Shown here: positions 53,821 to 63,240 of the stretch, one piece after another | Layout of the letters: each line of letters begins with the position of its first letter | How positions within the stretch are numbered: the first letter of the stretch is position 1 | The notes under the pieces: generated by a model | The model's input: the letters and a program-made list of their open reading frames with translations, nothing else | Told to the model about the DNA's origin: nothing | Database searches by the model: none | Source of the DNA: Gilliamella sp. wkB7 | GTDB taxonomy: Bacteria; Pseudomonadota; Gammaproteobacteria; Enterobacterales; Orbaceae | Reading direction: 5' to 3' | Length of the DNA stretch: 64,000 nt | NCBI RefSeq assembly: GCF_001693435.1 | Contig: NZ_CM004509.1 | Coordinates: 496,001 to 560,000, forward strand | Translations under genes and position numbers: made by a program

Positions 53821-54537
53821 TTATTCTTTATCAGTTAATAACTTTCCTGAAGGGTTCATTTCGAGATAAGACCATGAATCTTGATATAAGTTGCCATCTT
53901 TGCCTTTTATATACAGTAAGCTCTGAGGATATGTAACATCTGGCAAGAGAACAGAATATAAACCATATAACGCTTTGAGTTTATCTTGATTATTAATCAC
54001 CCATTCTGGAGTGTTTACTACTTGATAATTGATTTTTACTGTAATTTGCGTTTCATTATAACCGCTCAAACCTCTTTCATACGTTTTTTCGCTCACATCT
54101 GTAACTTTAATGACTTTTATCGGTCCATAGCAAAACGAGTTATCATAAATTGGTTCGACATCTCGACGATCAATATCTTCATATTGATATTCACGTCCTA
54201 AATCTGTTAAATCATAATGATAAAGTCCCTCTTTACCGTCAACCGGCCGACGAGTTAATAAGCCTATTTCTGCAAATAAGGGTAATGATCTAGATAATTT
54301 TCCTTTATTCCAAATTACCCACTGAATATCATCTGCTAATACTGGCTCGTCGGTATAAGGAAATTTCACTGAACCCAAATAATAACAGAAATTTCCTTTG
54401 ATTTTGGCTTTAGCTTGTACTCTATCATAAGAGTTTTGAATTAACTTTTTGAACTCATCTTTATTATAAGTATCACAACCCAAAAGAAGACTCGTTACAA
54501 ATATCACAGTTATTAATTGAATAATTTTTTTCATCAT
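53821..54537 (-). CDS. Immunity-like lipoprotein, array copy 8
   Basis: 238 aa. Lipobox LLLGC, Asp at +2. Shares blocks 1 and 2 with copy 9 (DEPVLADD and YEDIDRRDVEP), but its N-terminal helix is YDRVQAKAKIKG and its late region is GLYSVLLPDVTYPQSLL, as in copies 3 and 4. This is direct evidence of mosaic structure. Confidence 0.77.
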   Translation of the reverse strand: MMKKIIQLITVIFVTSLLLGCDTYNKDEFKKLIQNSYDRVQAKAKIKGNFCYYLGSVKFPYTDEPVLADDIQWVIWNKGKLSRSLPLFAEIGLLTRRPVDGKEGLYHYDLTDLGREYQYEDIDRRDVEPIYDNSFCYGPIKVIKVTDVSEKTYERGLSGYNETQITVKINYQVVNTPEWVINNQDKLKALYGLYSVLLPDVTYPQSLLYIKGKDGNLYQDSWSYLEMNPSGKLLTDKE

Positions 54538-55257
54538 TTATTCTTTATCAGTTAATAACTTTCCTGAAGGGTTCATTACGAGATAAAACCATGACTCTTC
54601 ATATAATTTGCCATCTTTACCTTGTATATACAGTAAGCTTTGAGGATATGTAACATCTGGCAAGCGCACAGAACTAGCACCATACAACGCTTTGAGTTTA
54701 TCTTGATTATTAATTACCCATTCTGGAGTGTTTACTACTTGATAATCAATATCAACTGATATTTGTGTTTCATTATAACCGCTCAAACCTCTTTCATAAG
54801 TTTTTTCGCTCACATCTGTAACTTTAATGACTTTTATCGGGCCATAGCAAAACGAGTTATCGTAAATTGTTCGTCCGCTCCCTGACTTTTTATAAGAAGA
54901 GTATAAATATTCTTGCCCCAATTCGGTCAAATCATAATGATAAAGTCCCTCTTTACCGTCAACCGGTTGACGAGTTAATAAGCCTATTTCTGCAAATAAG
55001 GGTAATGATCTAGATAATTTTCCTTTATTCCAAATTACCCACCGAATATCATCAGCTAATACTGGTTCGTCGGTATAAGGAAATTTCACAGAACCCAAAT
55101 AATAACAGAAATTTCCTTTGATTTTGGCTTTAGCTTGTACTCTATCATAAGAGTTTTGAATTAACTTTTTGAACTCATCTTTATTATAGGTATCACAACC
55201 CAAAAGAAGACTGGACACAAGTATTAGGATTGTTAATTGGATAATTTTTTTCATCAT
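54538..55257 (-). CDS. Immunity-like lipoprotein, array copy 7
   Basis: 239 aa. Lipobox LLLGC, Asp at +2. Combines block 1 DEPVLADDIRWVIWNKGKLS with block 2 YSSYKKSGSGRTIYDNSF, and has the VDIDYQVVNTPEW variant in the middle. Ends SGKLLTDKE. Abuts its neighbours with no spacer. Confidence 0.77.
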   Translation of the reverse strand: MMKKIIQLTILILVSSLLLGCDTYNKDEFKKLIQNSYDRVQAKAKIKGNFCYYLGSVKFPYTDEPVLADDIRWVIWNKGKLSRSLPLFAEIGLLTRQPVDGKEGLYHYDLTELGQEYLYSSYKKSGSGRTIYDNSFCYGPIKVIKVTDVSEKTYERGLSGYNETQISVDIDYQVVNTPEWVINNQDKLKALYGASSVRLPDVTYPQSLLYIQGKDGKLYEESWFYLVMNPSGKLLTDKE

Positions 55258-55977
55258 TTATTCTTTATCAGTTAATAACTTTCCTGAAGGTTGCATAAGA
55301 AGATAAGACCATGATTCTTGATATAATCGACCATCTTTACCTTTTATATATAGTTGCGTTTCAGGGTAAGTAACATTAGGCAAACTCACGGAGCTAGAAC
55401 CATATAATGCTTTGAGTTTATCTTGATTGTGAATAACCCACTCAGGCACATCAACTACTTGATGATTGATTTTTACTGTAATTTGTGTTTCATTATAACC
55501 GCTCAAACCTCGTTCATAAGTTTTTTCGCTCACATCTCTGACTTTAATCACTTTTATCTGACCATAGCAAAATGAGTTATCGTAAATTGTTCGTCCGCTC
55601 CCTGACTTTTTATAAGAAGAGTATAAATATTCTTGCCCCAACTCGGTCAAATCATAATGATAAAGTCCCTCTTTACCGTCAACCGGCTGACGAGTTAATA
55701 AGCCTATTTCTGCAAATAAGGGTAACGTTTTAATTAATTTAGCTTTATTCCAACCTTCCCATCGACTATCCTCCTTGGAAAGAGGAATATCTGTATAAGG
55801 GAATTTTACAGATCCCAAATAAAAACAGTAATTTCCTTTAATTTTGGTGTTAGCCCGTATCTCGTCATAAGCATTTTGAGTTAACTTTTTGAACTCCTCT
55901 TTATTATAGGTATCACAACCCAAAAGAAGACTCGTTACAAATATCACAGTTATTAATTGAATAATTTTTTTCATCAT
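55258..55977 (-). CDS. Immunity-like lipoprotein, array copy 6
   Basis: 239 aa. Lipobox LLLGC, Asp at +2. Block 1 PLSKEDSRWEGWNKAKLIKT; block 2 YSSYKKSGSGRTIYDNSF. Carries private changes late in the protein (NHQVVDVPEWVIHNQDK; SVSLPNVTYPETQLY). Confidence 0.77.
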   Translation of the reverse strand: MMKKIIQLITVIFVTSLLLGCDTYNKEEFKKLTQNAYDEIRANTKIKGNYCFYLGSVKFPYTDIPLSKEDSRWEGWNKAKLIKTLPLFAEIGLLTRQPVDGKEGLYHYDLTELGQEYLYSSYKKSGSGRTIYDNSFCYGQIKVIKVRDVSEKTYERGLSGYNETQITVKINHQVVDVPEWVIHNQDKLKALYGSSSVSLPNVTYPETQLYIKGKDGRLYQESWSYLLMQPSGKLLTDKE

Positions 55978-56697
55978 TTATTCTTTATCAGTTAATAACT
56001 TTCCATAAGGTTGCATAAGAAAATAAGAGTAAGATTTATGATATAGTTTTCCATCTTTTCCTTTTATATACAGTAAGGTTTCAGGGTATGTAACATCTGG
56101 CAAGCACACAGAACTATTACGATATAACGCTTTAAGTTTATCTTGATTGTTAATTACCCATTCTGGAGTGTTAACTACTTGATAATCAATATCAACTGAT
56201 ATTTGTGTTTCATTATAACCGCTCAAACCTCGTTCATAAGTTTTTTCGCTCACATCTGTAACTTTAATGACTTTTATCGGTCCATAGCAAAACGAGTTAT
56301 CGTAATATGTTCGCCCACTTGTTGACTTTTTAAAAGAAGAATATAAATATTCTTGCCCCAATTCGGTCAAATCATAATGATAAAGTCCCTCTTTACTGTC
56401 AACGGGCTGACGAGTTAATAAACCTATTTCTGCAAATAAAGGTAAGGTTTTTGCTAAATCCTCTTTATTTGAACGTTCCCATTTAGAATCTTCGTTTGAA
56501 AGAGGAATATCTGTATAAGGGAATTTGACCGACCCCAAATAAAAACAGAAATTTCCTTTGATTTTGAGGTTAGTTTGAACTCTATCATAAATATTTTGAG
56601 CTGATTTTTTAAACTCATCTTTATTATAGGTATCACAACCTAAAATAAGACTCGTTACAAATATCACAGTTATTAATTGAATAATTTTTTTCATCAC
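55978..56697 (-). CDS. Immunity-like lipoprotein, array copy 5
   Basis: 239 aa. Lipobox LILGC, Asp at +2. Helix 1 reads IYDRVQTNLKIKG. Block 1 is PLSNEDSKWERSNKEDLAKT, shared only with copy 4; block 2 is YSSFKKSTSGRTYYDNSF. Late region RNSSVCLPDVTYPETLL. Confidence 0.77.
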   Translation of the reverse strand: MMKKIIQLITVIFVTSLILGCDTYNKDEFKKSAQNIYDRVQTNLKIKGNFCFYLGSVKFPYTDIPLSNEDSKWERSNKEDLAKTLPLFAEIGLLTRQPVDSKEGLYHYDLTELGQEYLYSSFKKSTSGRTYYDNSFCYGPIKVIKVTDVSEKTYERGLSGYNETQISVDIDYQVVNTPEWVINNQDKLKALYRNSSVCLPDVTYPETLLYIKGKDGKLYHKSYSYFLMQPYGKLLTDKE

Positions 56698-56719
56698 TTA
56701 TTCTTAATTAATATTTTCA

Positions 56720-57412
56720 TTAAGGTTGCATAAGTAGATAAGACCATGAATCTTGATATAAGTTGCCATCTTTGCGTTTTATATACAGTAAGCTTTGAGG
56801 ATATGTAACATCTGGCAAGAGAACAGAATATAAACCATATAAAGCTTTGAGTTTATCTTGATTATTAATTACCCATTCTGGAGTGTTTACTACTTGATAA
56901 TCAATATCAACTGATATTTGTGTTTCATTATAACCGCTCAAACCTCTTTCATAAGTTTTTTCGCTCACATCTGTAACTTTAATGACTTTTATCGGGCCAT
57001 AGCAAAACGAGTTATCATAATATGTTCTCCCACTCCCTGACTTTTTATAAGAAGAGTATAAATATTCTTGCCCCAACTCGGTCAAATCATAATGATAAAG
57101 TCCCTCTTTACTGTCAACGGGCTGACGAGTTAATAAGCCTATTTCTGCAAATAAAGGTAAGGTTTTTGCTAAATCCTCTTTATTCGAACGTTCCCATTTA
57201 GAATCTTCGTTTGAAAGAGGAATATCTGTATAAGGGAATTTGACCGAACCCAAATAATAACAGAAATTTCCTTTGATTTTGAGGTTAGTTTGAACTCTAT
57301 CATACATATTTTGAGCTGATTTTTTGAACTCCTCTTTATTATAGGTATCGCAACCCAAAAGAAGACACGTTACAAATATTGTGGCTGTTAATTGGATAAT
57401 TTTTTTCATCAT
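56720..57412 (-). CDS. Immunity-like lipoprotein, array copy 4 (3' truncated by nonsense change)
   Basis: 230 aa. Lipobox LLLGC, Asp at +2. Block 1 as in copy 5. Ends at QP because the Ser codon TCA has become TAA; beyond it the usual SGKLLTDKE codons are degraded, leaving a 22-bp gap before copy 5. Since the missing part is only the last nine residues, the protein may still work. Confidence 0.75.
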   Translation of the reverse strand: MMKKIIQLTATIFVTCLLLGCDTYNKEEFKKSAQNMYDRVQTNLKIKGNFCYYLGSVKFPYTDIPLSNEDSKWERSNKEDLAKTLPLFAEIGLLTRQPVDSKEGLYHYDLTELGQEYLYSSYKKSGSGRTYYDNSFCYGPIKVIKVTDVSEKTYERGLSGYNETQISVDIDYQVVNTPEWVINNQDKLKALYGLYSVLLPDVTYPQSLLYIKRKDGNLYQDSWSYLLMQP

Positions 57413-58132
57413 TTATTCTTTATCAGTTAATAACTTTCCTGAAGGGTTCATTACGAGATAAAACCATGACTCTTCATATAATTTGCCATCTTTACCTTGT
57501 ATATACAGTAAGCTTTGAGGATATGTAACATCTGGCAAGAGAACAGAATATAAACCATATAAAGCTTTAAGTTTATCTTGATTATTAATCACCCATTCTG
57601 GAGTGTTTACTACTTGATAATTGATTTTTACTGTAATTTGCGTTTCATTATAACCTCTCAAACCTCTTTCATAAGTTTTTTCGCTCACATCTGTAACTTT
57701 AATGACTTTTATAGGGCCATAGCAAAACGAGTTATCGTAAATTGTTCGTCCGCTCCCTGACTTTTTATAAGAAGAGTATAAATATTCTTGCCCCAACTCG
57801 GTCAAATCATAATGATAAAGTCCCTCTTTACCGTCAACCGGCTGACGAGTTAATAAGCCTATTTCTGCAAATAAGGGTAATGATCTAGATAATTTTCCTT
57901 TATTCCAAATTACCCACTGAATATCATCTGCTAATACTGGCTCGTCGGTATAAGGAAATTTCACTGAACCCAAATAATAACAGAAATTTCCTTTGATTTT
58001 GGCTTTTGCTTGTACTCTATCATAAGAGTTTTGAATTAACTTTTTGAACTCATCTTTATTATAAGTATCACAACCCAAAAGAAGACTCGTTACAAATAAT
58101 GCAGTTGTTAATTGAATAATTTTTTTCATCAT
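57413..58132 (-). CDS. Immunity-like lipoprotein, array copy 3
   Basis: 239 aa. Lipobox LLLGC, Asp at +2. Block 1 DEPVLADDIQWVIWNKGKLS with block 2 YSSYKKSGSGRTIYDNSF, the same combination as copy 7, and the GLYSVLLPDVTYPQSLL late region. Minor private change GLRGYNETQ. Confidence 0.77.
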   Translation of the reverse strand: MMKKIIQLTTALFVTSLLLGCDTYNKDEFKKLIQNSYDRVQAKAKIKGNFCYYLGSVKFPYTDEPVLADDIQWVIWNKGKLSRSLPLFAEIGLLTRQPVDGKEGLYHYDLTELGQEYLYSSYKKSGSGRTIYDNSFCYGPIKVIKVTDVSEKTYERGLRGYNETQITVKINYQVVNTPEWVINNQDKLKALYGLYSVLLPDVTYPQSLLYIQGKDGKLYEESWFYLVMNPSGKLLTDKE

Positions 58133-58849
58133 TTATTCTTTATCAGTTAATAATTCTCCAGAGGGTGTCTTAAGAAAATAAGCGGATGAATCTTGATATA
58201 GTTTGCCATCTTTGCCTTTTATATATAGTAGCATGTGAGGATAAGTAACATTTTGCAAGTGCACGGAACTAGAATCATACAGAGCTTTAAGTTTATCTTG
58301 ATTGTTAATTACCCATTCAGGCGTATCAACAACTTCATAATCAAAATAAACAGATACTTGTGTTTCATTATAACCGCTCAAACCTCGTTCATAAGTTTCT
58401 TCGCTCACATCTGTAACTTTAATGACTTTTATCGGGCCATAGCAAAACGAGTTATCATAATATGTTCTCCCACTTGTTGACTTTTTATAAGAAGAGTATA
58501 AATATTCTTGCCCCAACTCGGTCAAATCATAATGATAAAGTCCCTCTTTACCGTCAACGGGCTGACGAGTTAATAAGCCTATTTCCGCAAATAATGGTAA
58601 TGTTTTAATTAATTTAGCTTTATTCCAACCCTCCCATTGACTATCCTCCTTGGAAGGAGGAATATCTGTATAAGGGAATTTTACAGATCCCAAATAAAGA
58701 CAGAAATGCCCTTTAATTTTGGTGTTAGCCCTTACCTCGTCATAAGCGTTTTGAGTTAACTTCTTGAACTCCTCTTTATTATAGGTATCACAACCCAAAA
58801 GAAGACTGGACACAAGTATTAGGATTGTTAATTGAACATTATTTTTCAT
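58133..58849 (-). CDS. Immunity-like lipoprotein, array copy 2 (adjacent to effector)
   Basis: 238 aa. The copy immediately downstream of the VasX-like effector gene (18-bp gap), so the best candidate for the cognate immunity protein. Lipobox LLLGC, Asp at +2. Signal peptide MKNNVQLTILILVSS; block 1 PPSKEDSQWEGWNKAKLIKT; block 2 YSSYKKSTSGRTYYDNSF; private late region FDYEVVDTPEW and SSVHLQNVTYPHMLL. Known VasX immunity (TsiV2 in Vibrio) is also membrane-associated, but I see no recognisable similarity. Confidence 0.78.
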   Translation of the reverse strand: MKNNVQLTILILVSSLLLGCDTYNKEEFKKLTQNAYDEVRANTKIKGHFCLYLGSVKFPYTDIPPSKEDSQWEGWNKAKLIKTLPLFAEIGLLTRQPVDGKEGLYHYDLTELGQEYLYSSYKKSTSGRTYYDNSFCYGPIKVIKVTDVSEETYERGLSGYNETQVSVYFDYEVVDTPEWVINNQDKLKALYDSSSVHLQNVTYPHMLLYIKGKDGKLYQDSSAYFLKTPSGELLTDKE

Positions 58850-58867
58850 TATATATTTTCCTATATC

Positions 58868-61800
58868 TTAAAAACCGTTTACAAGAGAGTGATGATTTTT
58901 ATAAGTGTAATAAATCATCAATGGTTGGTTGTCAATAATTTTATTTTGACTATTTTGCGAAGTTTGACCTTTCGGCCAATAATTTAATTGTAAATAAATC
59001 TCTTCAATACTTATATAACAAAATTCGCCGACTTTATAAAAAACTTGAAAATAATTCAATTCATTATTTTTTGAATCAGTTGCTTTTTTATATGACTCAA
59101 GTCGTCCTACTTTACTTGGAATTAAATAATTTCTATCATCAATAGGTTTTAGCGGTTCCTGCCGTTTTACCAATAAATCTTCTGTCGAACCGTTCACAAA
59201 CTCCAAAATTGGAAATTCATCACCTTTGGAAATTTTTAAAGCAACGGTTTCTTGATTATTTCTATCAAAAAACCTTAATATGGCTTCAAAATAACTTTCA
59301 TCACGATCATAATTTGGTAAAACAAATGAGATATAAATTTCCCTACAATATTTTGCAACTTCATATATAGCTCTTTCTTTTTGACCTACTTGATCATAAG
59401 CTTCTTTAGAATCCTTATATGTTCGCATTTGTTCTAAGTAATAAATTGGTTTTTCTTGTAATTGTATTACTGCATCTAGATTAATCAAAGCTGCCATAAA
59501 GTCATTAATTTCCAGTGCCATACTATCAAAGGTCGCGGCATAAGCGATGCCTTTATCTGATGATTTGGTGCCAAACAAGCAGTTATTAAACCAGATTTGC
59601 ATTTTATCCCAATCGTCTGATTCATCTTTAAATATTTTTTGGATAAGAGTTATGACAAGTTGTGCCACCAATATGAACACAAAAATCGCGACGCCAATAG
59701 GTCCGCTGAATATAGATATGGATAACATTAAGCCTATCGATTGTGCTAAGCTAGCAATCCCCGATATAACCTGTAAACCACCTGCGATACACAAAGCTGT
59801 ACCAACAGCACCTCTTTTTTGCATTCCTTTAGCAAAAAGGAAGCATCCTTCAGTAATGGAAATCACACTGCTAATTATGCCCATAACACCTACAGCACCA
59901 GTTGAGATTTTAAATACACCATTAACTAACGTGCTTAAACTTGCCCGGTTGGTAATAAATGTTCTGACAGCTTGACTCAGCGTTAAATCAGCAAATTTAA
60001 GCAATTCATTTATGGTATTTGTGAATCCCGCCACAACTTTATAAAAACCGAACTGTACATCACGCTTAATTTCATAGCGTATTGTTTCACCAATCGAATT
60101 ATCTTCTAATTTTTTTAAATTTTCCTGATATTGGATATAAGTCACACCTGCTTGTAATCCAGCTGTTAACAACTGACTGCTAGCAATACCAACACTTATG
60201 GCATTCACTCTTGTGGTAGGATTTAATCCTGCGTTTTTAACTGAATTTAAAATAGATTCTCCATTCATTTTTTTAATATTATTATAGCTTTGAATGAATA
60301 TTTTTTTTAAATCTTTAAATGGGAACCTCATTACCGATGGATCGCCTAAAAAATAGCGGCACACTGCACGGTAAAATGTCCTACCACTAGCCAGGATTCT
60401 TGGTGCATTCGCCACTTCAGCTATTTTATTGGCCAAATCCATATAATTCAATCTACGTTCAACAACATCCCAGTCAGTTTTGGCTTGTTGACTACTGTCG
60501 GATACCGTATAATCAAACGTTGGTAATGGAGTGGCACTGTGGGATAACGGCTCAAAATAAGTCTGTATTGAATTTAATTCAAGGGCCGGGATGTTTTGTA
60601 ACTGTAAATATAATATTAATTCCCCATTAACAATTAGACCACTTTCAATCATGAGTTTTTTGGCATTTTGTTTGATCAAACTGTCTTTTTGTGTTTCAGC
60701 TTTCTCAGTAGGGCGATTAGTTATCCCTGAAGATACCCGTGTTAATAACATGGAGTAAAGCGTTAACATTAATTGACCTTTTTCACTGAAAAAACTCTCA
60801 TCCAATTGGTTTTGGGACTGCTCAGCTTCAAGTTCTTGTAAAATGATTTTAGTTTGTTGTTGTCGTTCCTGTTCTGCTTTCAGCTGGTTTTCTTCCTGCT
60901 GTTGCAGATGTTTTTTAATTTCTTCATTATTAGTTTTATGCATTAATTGTGGTTGGAATTCAGAAATTGTCGACAATTCATCTTCCATAATTTTAAGACG
61001 TTTATGTAAAACAAGTTCCCAAAAACTGCCTTTTTTACCGTCAATAATATGATAAAGCAGACTATTTTTGTTATTTAGTAATGAATCCCATACGGCTGTT
61101 TGTTCTTCGGTTTTAATGCCGCCTAAATAAGCAAAATCAATTAAGGCTAAAAAATCGGTTAGATATCCAACATGGTTATTGGATGCATTGGTATCACACT
61201 CAATCAGCCAAAATTCACAATCATTAAACTTATTGATTGATTTTGGTGCATATTCTGAACAACCCTCAAATCCAAATAGCCATGTTAAATAATAAAAATA
61301 ATCTTGTGAAAAATTTGATATTGAGTCCAAAATAGCATTGTAATCCTCTTTATCTTCCTCAAGAAACTTTCTTTCTTTTTCCAAATCAAGTAAATTATCG
61401 TATTTAGCTCGTTCTTTCGCAATTTTTTCTTTAGTAGCTTGTAGAATAGTATTATCACATCGGAACGCTCGAACATCTTTATAAATAAGGTCTGAATTTT
61501 GTCCTTTTTGCTTTTTTTCCAGTTGTTTACGCTTTTCTTCTTCACTCAAGGGGATTTCGATAAGCCCTTCATTTAAATATTTTTTTGAATTTGGCCAGAC
61601 TTGTGTTATCTCTCTAGGGCCTGCTTTCCCTATAGAAATATAATCATAATAAATCATATCTTTGGCTTGGGATATCTCTATCGATTCAATTTGGTTTCGA
61701 TAATCATTAATAAGTGATAATGTTTTACGTAGGTGAAGACGGTCTTCACTAAAATACTTGCTTTTAGCAACTGAAGTTTTCACTACCGCATGATAAGCTG

Positions 61801-63148
61801 GCTTATATTCTTCTATGTCAGAAGTCTTTTCCTCTGATTTTTCTATATTTTCATCAAGACTTTCCTTGAGTTTTTCATCTAACCGTTTATTGGATTCAAA
61901 TAATTTTCTAAAGTGCTCATCTATTTTTTTATTATATATTTCTTCCGCTTTTACAACCGATTGCGCTATCGGTTCAATTTTTAACTGACGCTGTAGACTT
62001 AATTCTTCAGCAATACCAAATGGATCTTCAACAATAACGACCGGTACAACATATTTGCCTGATTGTTGGAATTTTTCAATCTGGTCTCTCAATTTAGTAG
62101 ATTCAGCCTCATATTCATATTCTACGCCGTTTCCTTTTTCTACGCCTTTTCCTTTACGGTCGCGTAGTGAATTGAATTTATGGGCAGTTATAAAGGTGTT
62201 TTCGTCTTGGATTAACTCTTTTTGATTGTCCTCATCATTATTTTCATTATCATTATGCACTATCATTTTTGGATCAACGGCTAATTCTAATAATGAATTT
62301 GCAGATTTTAACTGACTAAATCTAAAACTGCGTTTTCCCCCTTCAGTAAGCTTATCAGGATCTTTGTAAGACTCTTCATTCAAATTTATTTTGGTAAAGC
62401 GTTTTAATGCGGTATCTAACTCAATCGTTTTTGTGTTGCGTTCAACCACTTGAGCTGCTTCATCTTGCGATTCAGATGAATCTTGCTCTTTCTTAGAGGG
62501 TAAATCGATGGTAAGGGAAGATTCGTTCATCAATTTAAGGTATTTTTCAATTGTGCTGTTTTTCCCTTGTGACCAAGCTCGGCGAGTATAGGCTATATAG
62601 GCCTCTCCCTCATACACACTGGTATCTATATTAATAAAAGAACCGGGTATATGGTGATTATTGCTGCCTTCAGTACAGCCTGTAGGAATTTCTTTAACAT
62701 TGCGTTCTTTAACATCGGTAATGGTTTTATGACGAAATACACCTGATGGAGTGACTTCATATCCCATAAATTCCCAACCTTTTTGTTTATGTTTGACTAG
62801 AATATAAACATAACCTACCCGTAAGGTTCGATACACATATTTATGAGTAATTAAATCCACTTCCGGTTCACGATTGTCGTCAGAGAGTTTTTTCTCAGCG
62901 AGACCAATATTATGAGCTGATATAAAAGATGCACTAACCGGTGCTTTTCGGACTAAAAAAATCGGAAAACCTTTACGTTCACATACACCACAGTTGCCAT
63001 TGGCTAAAGGTGAATGAGAATCCTTTCCTTTATCCAGTTCACCATAAATTATTCTATCTTCTAAATCTTCTGCTTTTTTTTGTTTTTCTTTACTTATTGT
63101 TTCTGTTTGTTCTGTATTTTCTAAATTACCGGTCATTGTTTCTTCCAT
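58868..63148 (-). CDS. T6SS effector with VasX-like N-terminus and C-terminal membrane-inserting region
   Basis: 1426 aa. The N-terminal domain has the VasX-family signature CGVCERKGFPIFLVRKAP (Cys53 and Cys56) followed by YVYRTLRVGYVYILVKHKQK and WEFMGYEVTPSGVF. A long charged, partly coiled-coil middle (about 240-900) leads to a region of several hydrophobic helices (about 1075-1180), including AVGVMGIISSVISITEG and SGPIGVAIFVFILVAQLVIT. VasX of Vibrio cholerae is a T6SS effector that perforates the target inner membrane. No signal peptide, as expected. The ATG at 63148 is used; ATG 63136, after GGAAG, is an alternative start. Flanked by one lipoprotein gene upstream and eleven downstream. 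Confidence 0.82.
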   Translation of the reverse strand: MEETMTGNLENTEQTETISKEKQKKAEDLEDRIIYGELDKGKDSHSPLANGNCGVCERKGFPIFLVRKAPVSASFISAHNIGLAEKKLSDDNREPEVDLITHKYVYRTLRVGYVYILVKHKQKGWEFMGYEVTPSGVFRHKTITDVKERNVKEIPTGCTEGSNNHHIPGSFINIDTSVYEGEAYIAYTRRAWSQGKNSTIEKYLKLMNESSLTIDLPSKKEQDSSESQDEAAQVVERNTKTIELDTALKRFTKINLNEESYKDPDKLTEGGKRSFRFSQLKSANSLLELAVDPKMIVHNDNENNDEDNQKELIQDENTFITAHKFNSLRDRKGKGVEKGNGVEYEYEAESTKLRDQIEKFQQSGKYVVPVVIVEDPFGIAEELSLQRQLKIEPIAQSVVKAEEIYNKKIDEHFRKLFESNKRLDEKLKESLDENIEKSEEKTSDIEEYKPAYHAVVKTSVAKSKYFSEDRLHLRKTLSLINDYRNQIESIEISQAKDMIYYDYISIGKAGPREITQVWPNSKKYLNEGLIEIPLSEEEKRKQLEKKQKGQNSDLIYKDVRAFRCDNTILQATKEKIAKERAKYDNLLDLEKERKFLEEDKEDYNAILDSISNFSQDYFYYLTWLFGFEGCSEYAPKSINKFNDCEFWLIECDTNASNNHVGYLTDFLALIDFAYLGGIKTEEQTAVWDSLLNNKNSLLYHIIDGKKGSFWELVLHKRLKIMEDELSTISEFQPQLMHKTNNEEIKKHLQQQEENQLKAEQERQQQTKIILQELEAEQSQNQLDESFFSEKGQLMLTLYSMLLTRVSSGITNRPTEKAETQKDSLIKQNAKKLMIESGLIVNGELILYLQLQNIPALELNSIQTYFEPLSHSATPLPTFDYTVSDSSQQAKTDWDVVERRLNYMDLANKIAEVANAPRILASGRTFYRAVCRYFLGDPSVMRFPFKDLKKIFIQSYNNIKKMNGESILNSVKNAGLNPTTRVNAISVGIASSQLLTAGLQAGVTYIQYQENLKKLEDNSIGETIRYEIKRDVQFGFYKVVAGFTNTINELLKFADLTLSQAVRTFITNRASLSTLVNGVFKISTGAVGVMGIISSVISITEGCFLFAKGMQKRGAVGTALCIAGGLQVISGIASLAQSIGLMLSISIFSGPIGVAIFVFILVAQLVITLIQKIFKDESDDWDKMQIWFNNCLFGTKSSDKGIAYAATFDSMALEINDFMAALINLDAVIQLQEKPIYYLEQMRTYKDSKEAYDQVGQKERAIYEVAKYCREIYISFVLPNYDRDESYFEAILRFFDRNNQETVALKISKGDEFPILEFVNGSTEDLLVKRQEPLKPIDDRNYLIPSKVGRLESYKKATDSKNNELNYFQVFYKVGEFCYISIEEIYLQLNYWPKGQTSQNSQNKIIDNQPLMIYYTYKNHHSLVNGF

Positions 63149-63240
63149 TATTCATTCTTATTTATTTTAGTTTTTGCATTCATACTTAACCAATGACTGA
63201 TAATTGAGATTAATTTTTCATAACTTACTTGATATTAGTC

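Noticed and set aside
52384..58849. Tandem lipoprotein genes as an assembly error
   Set aside because: The copies differ from each other in blocks and single sites and have different junctions, so they are not one gene read repeatedly. Exact copy number still deserves a long-read check.
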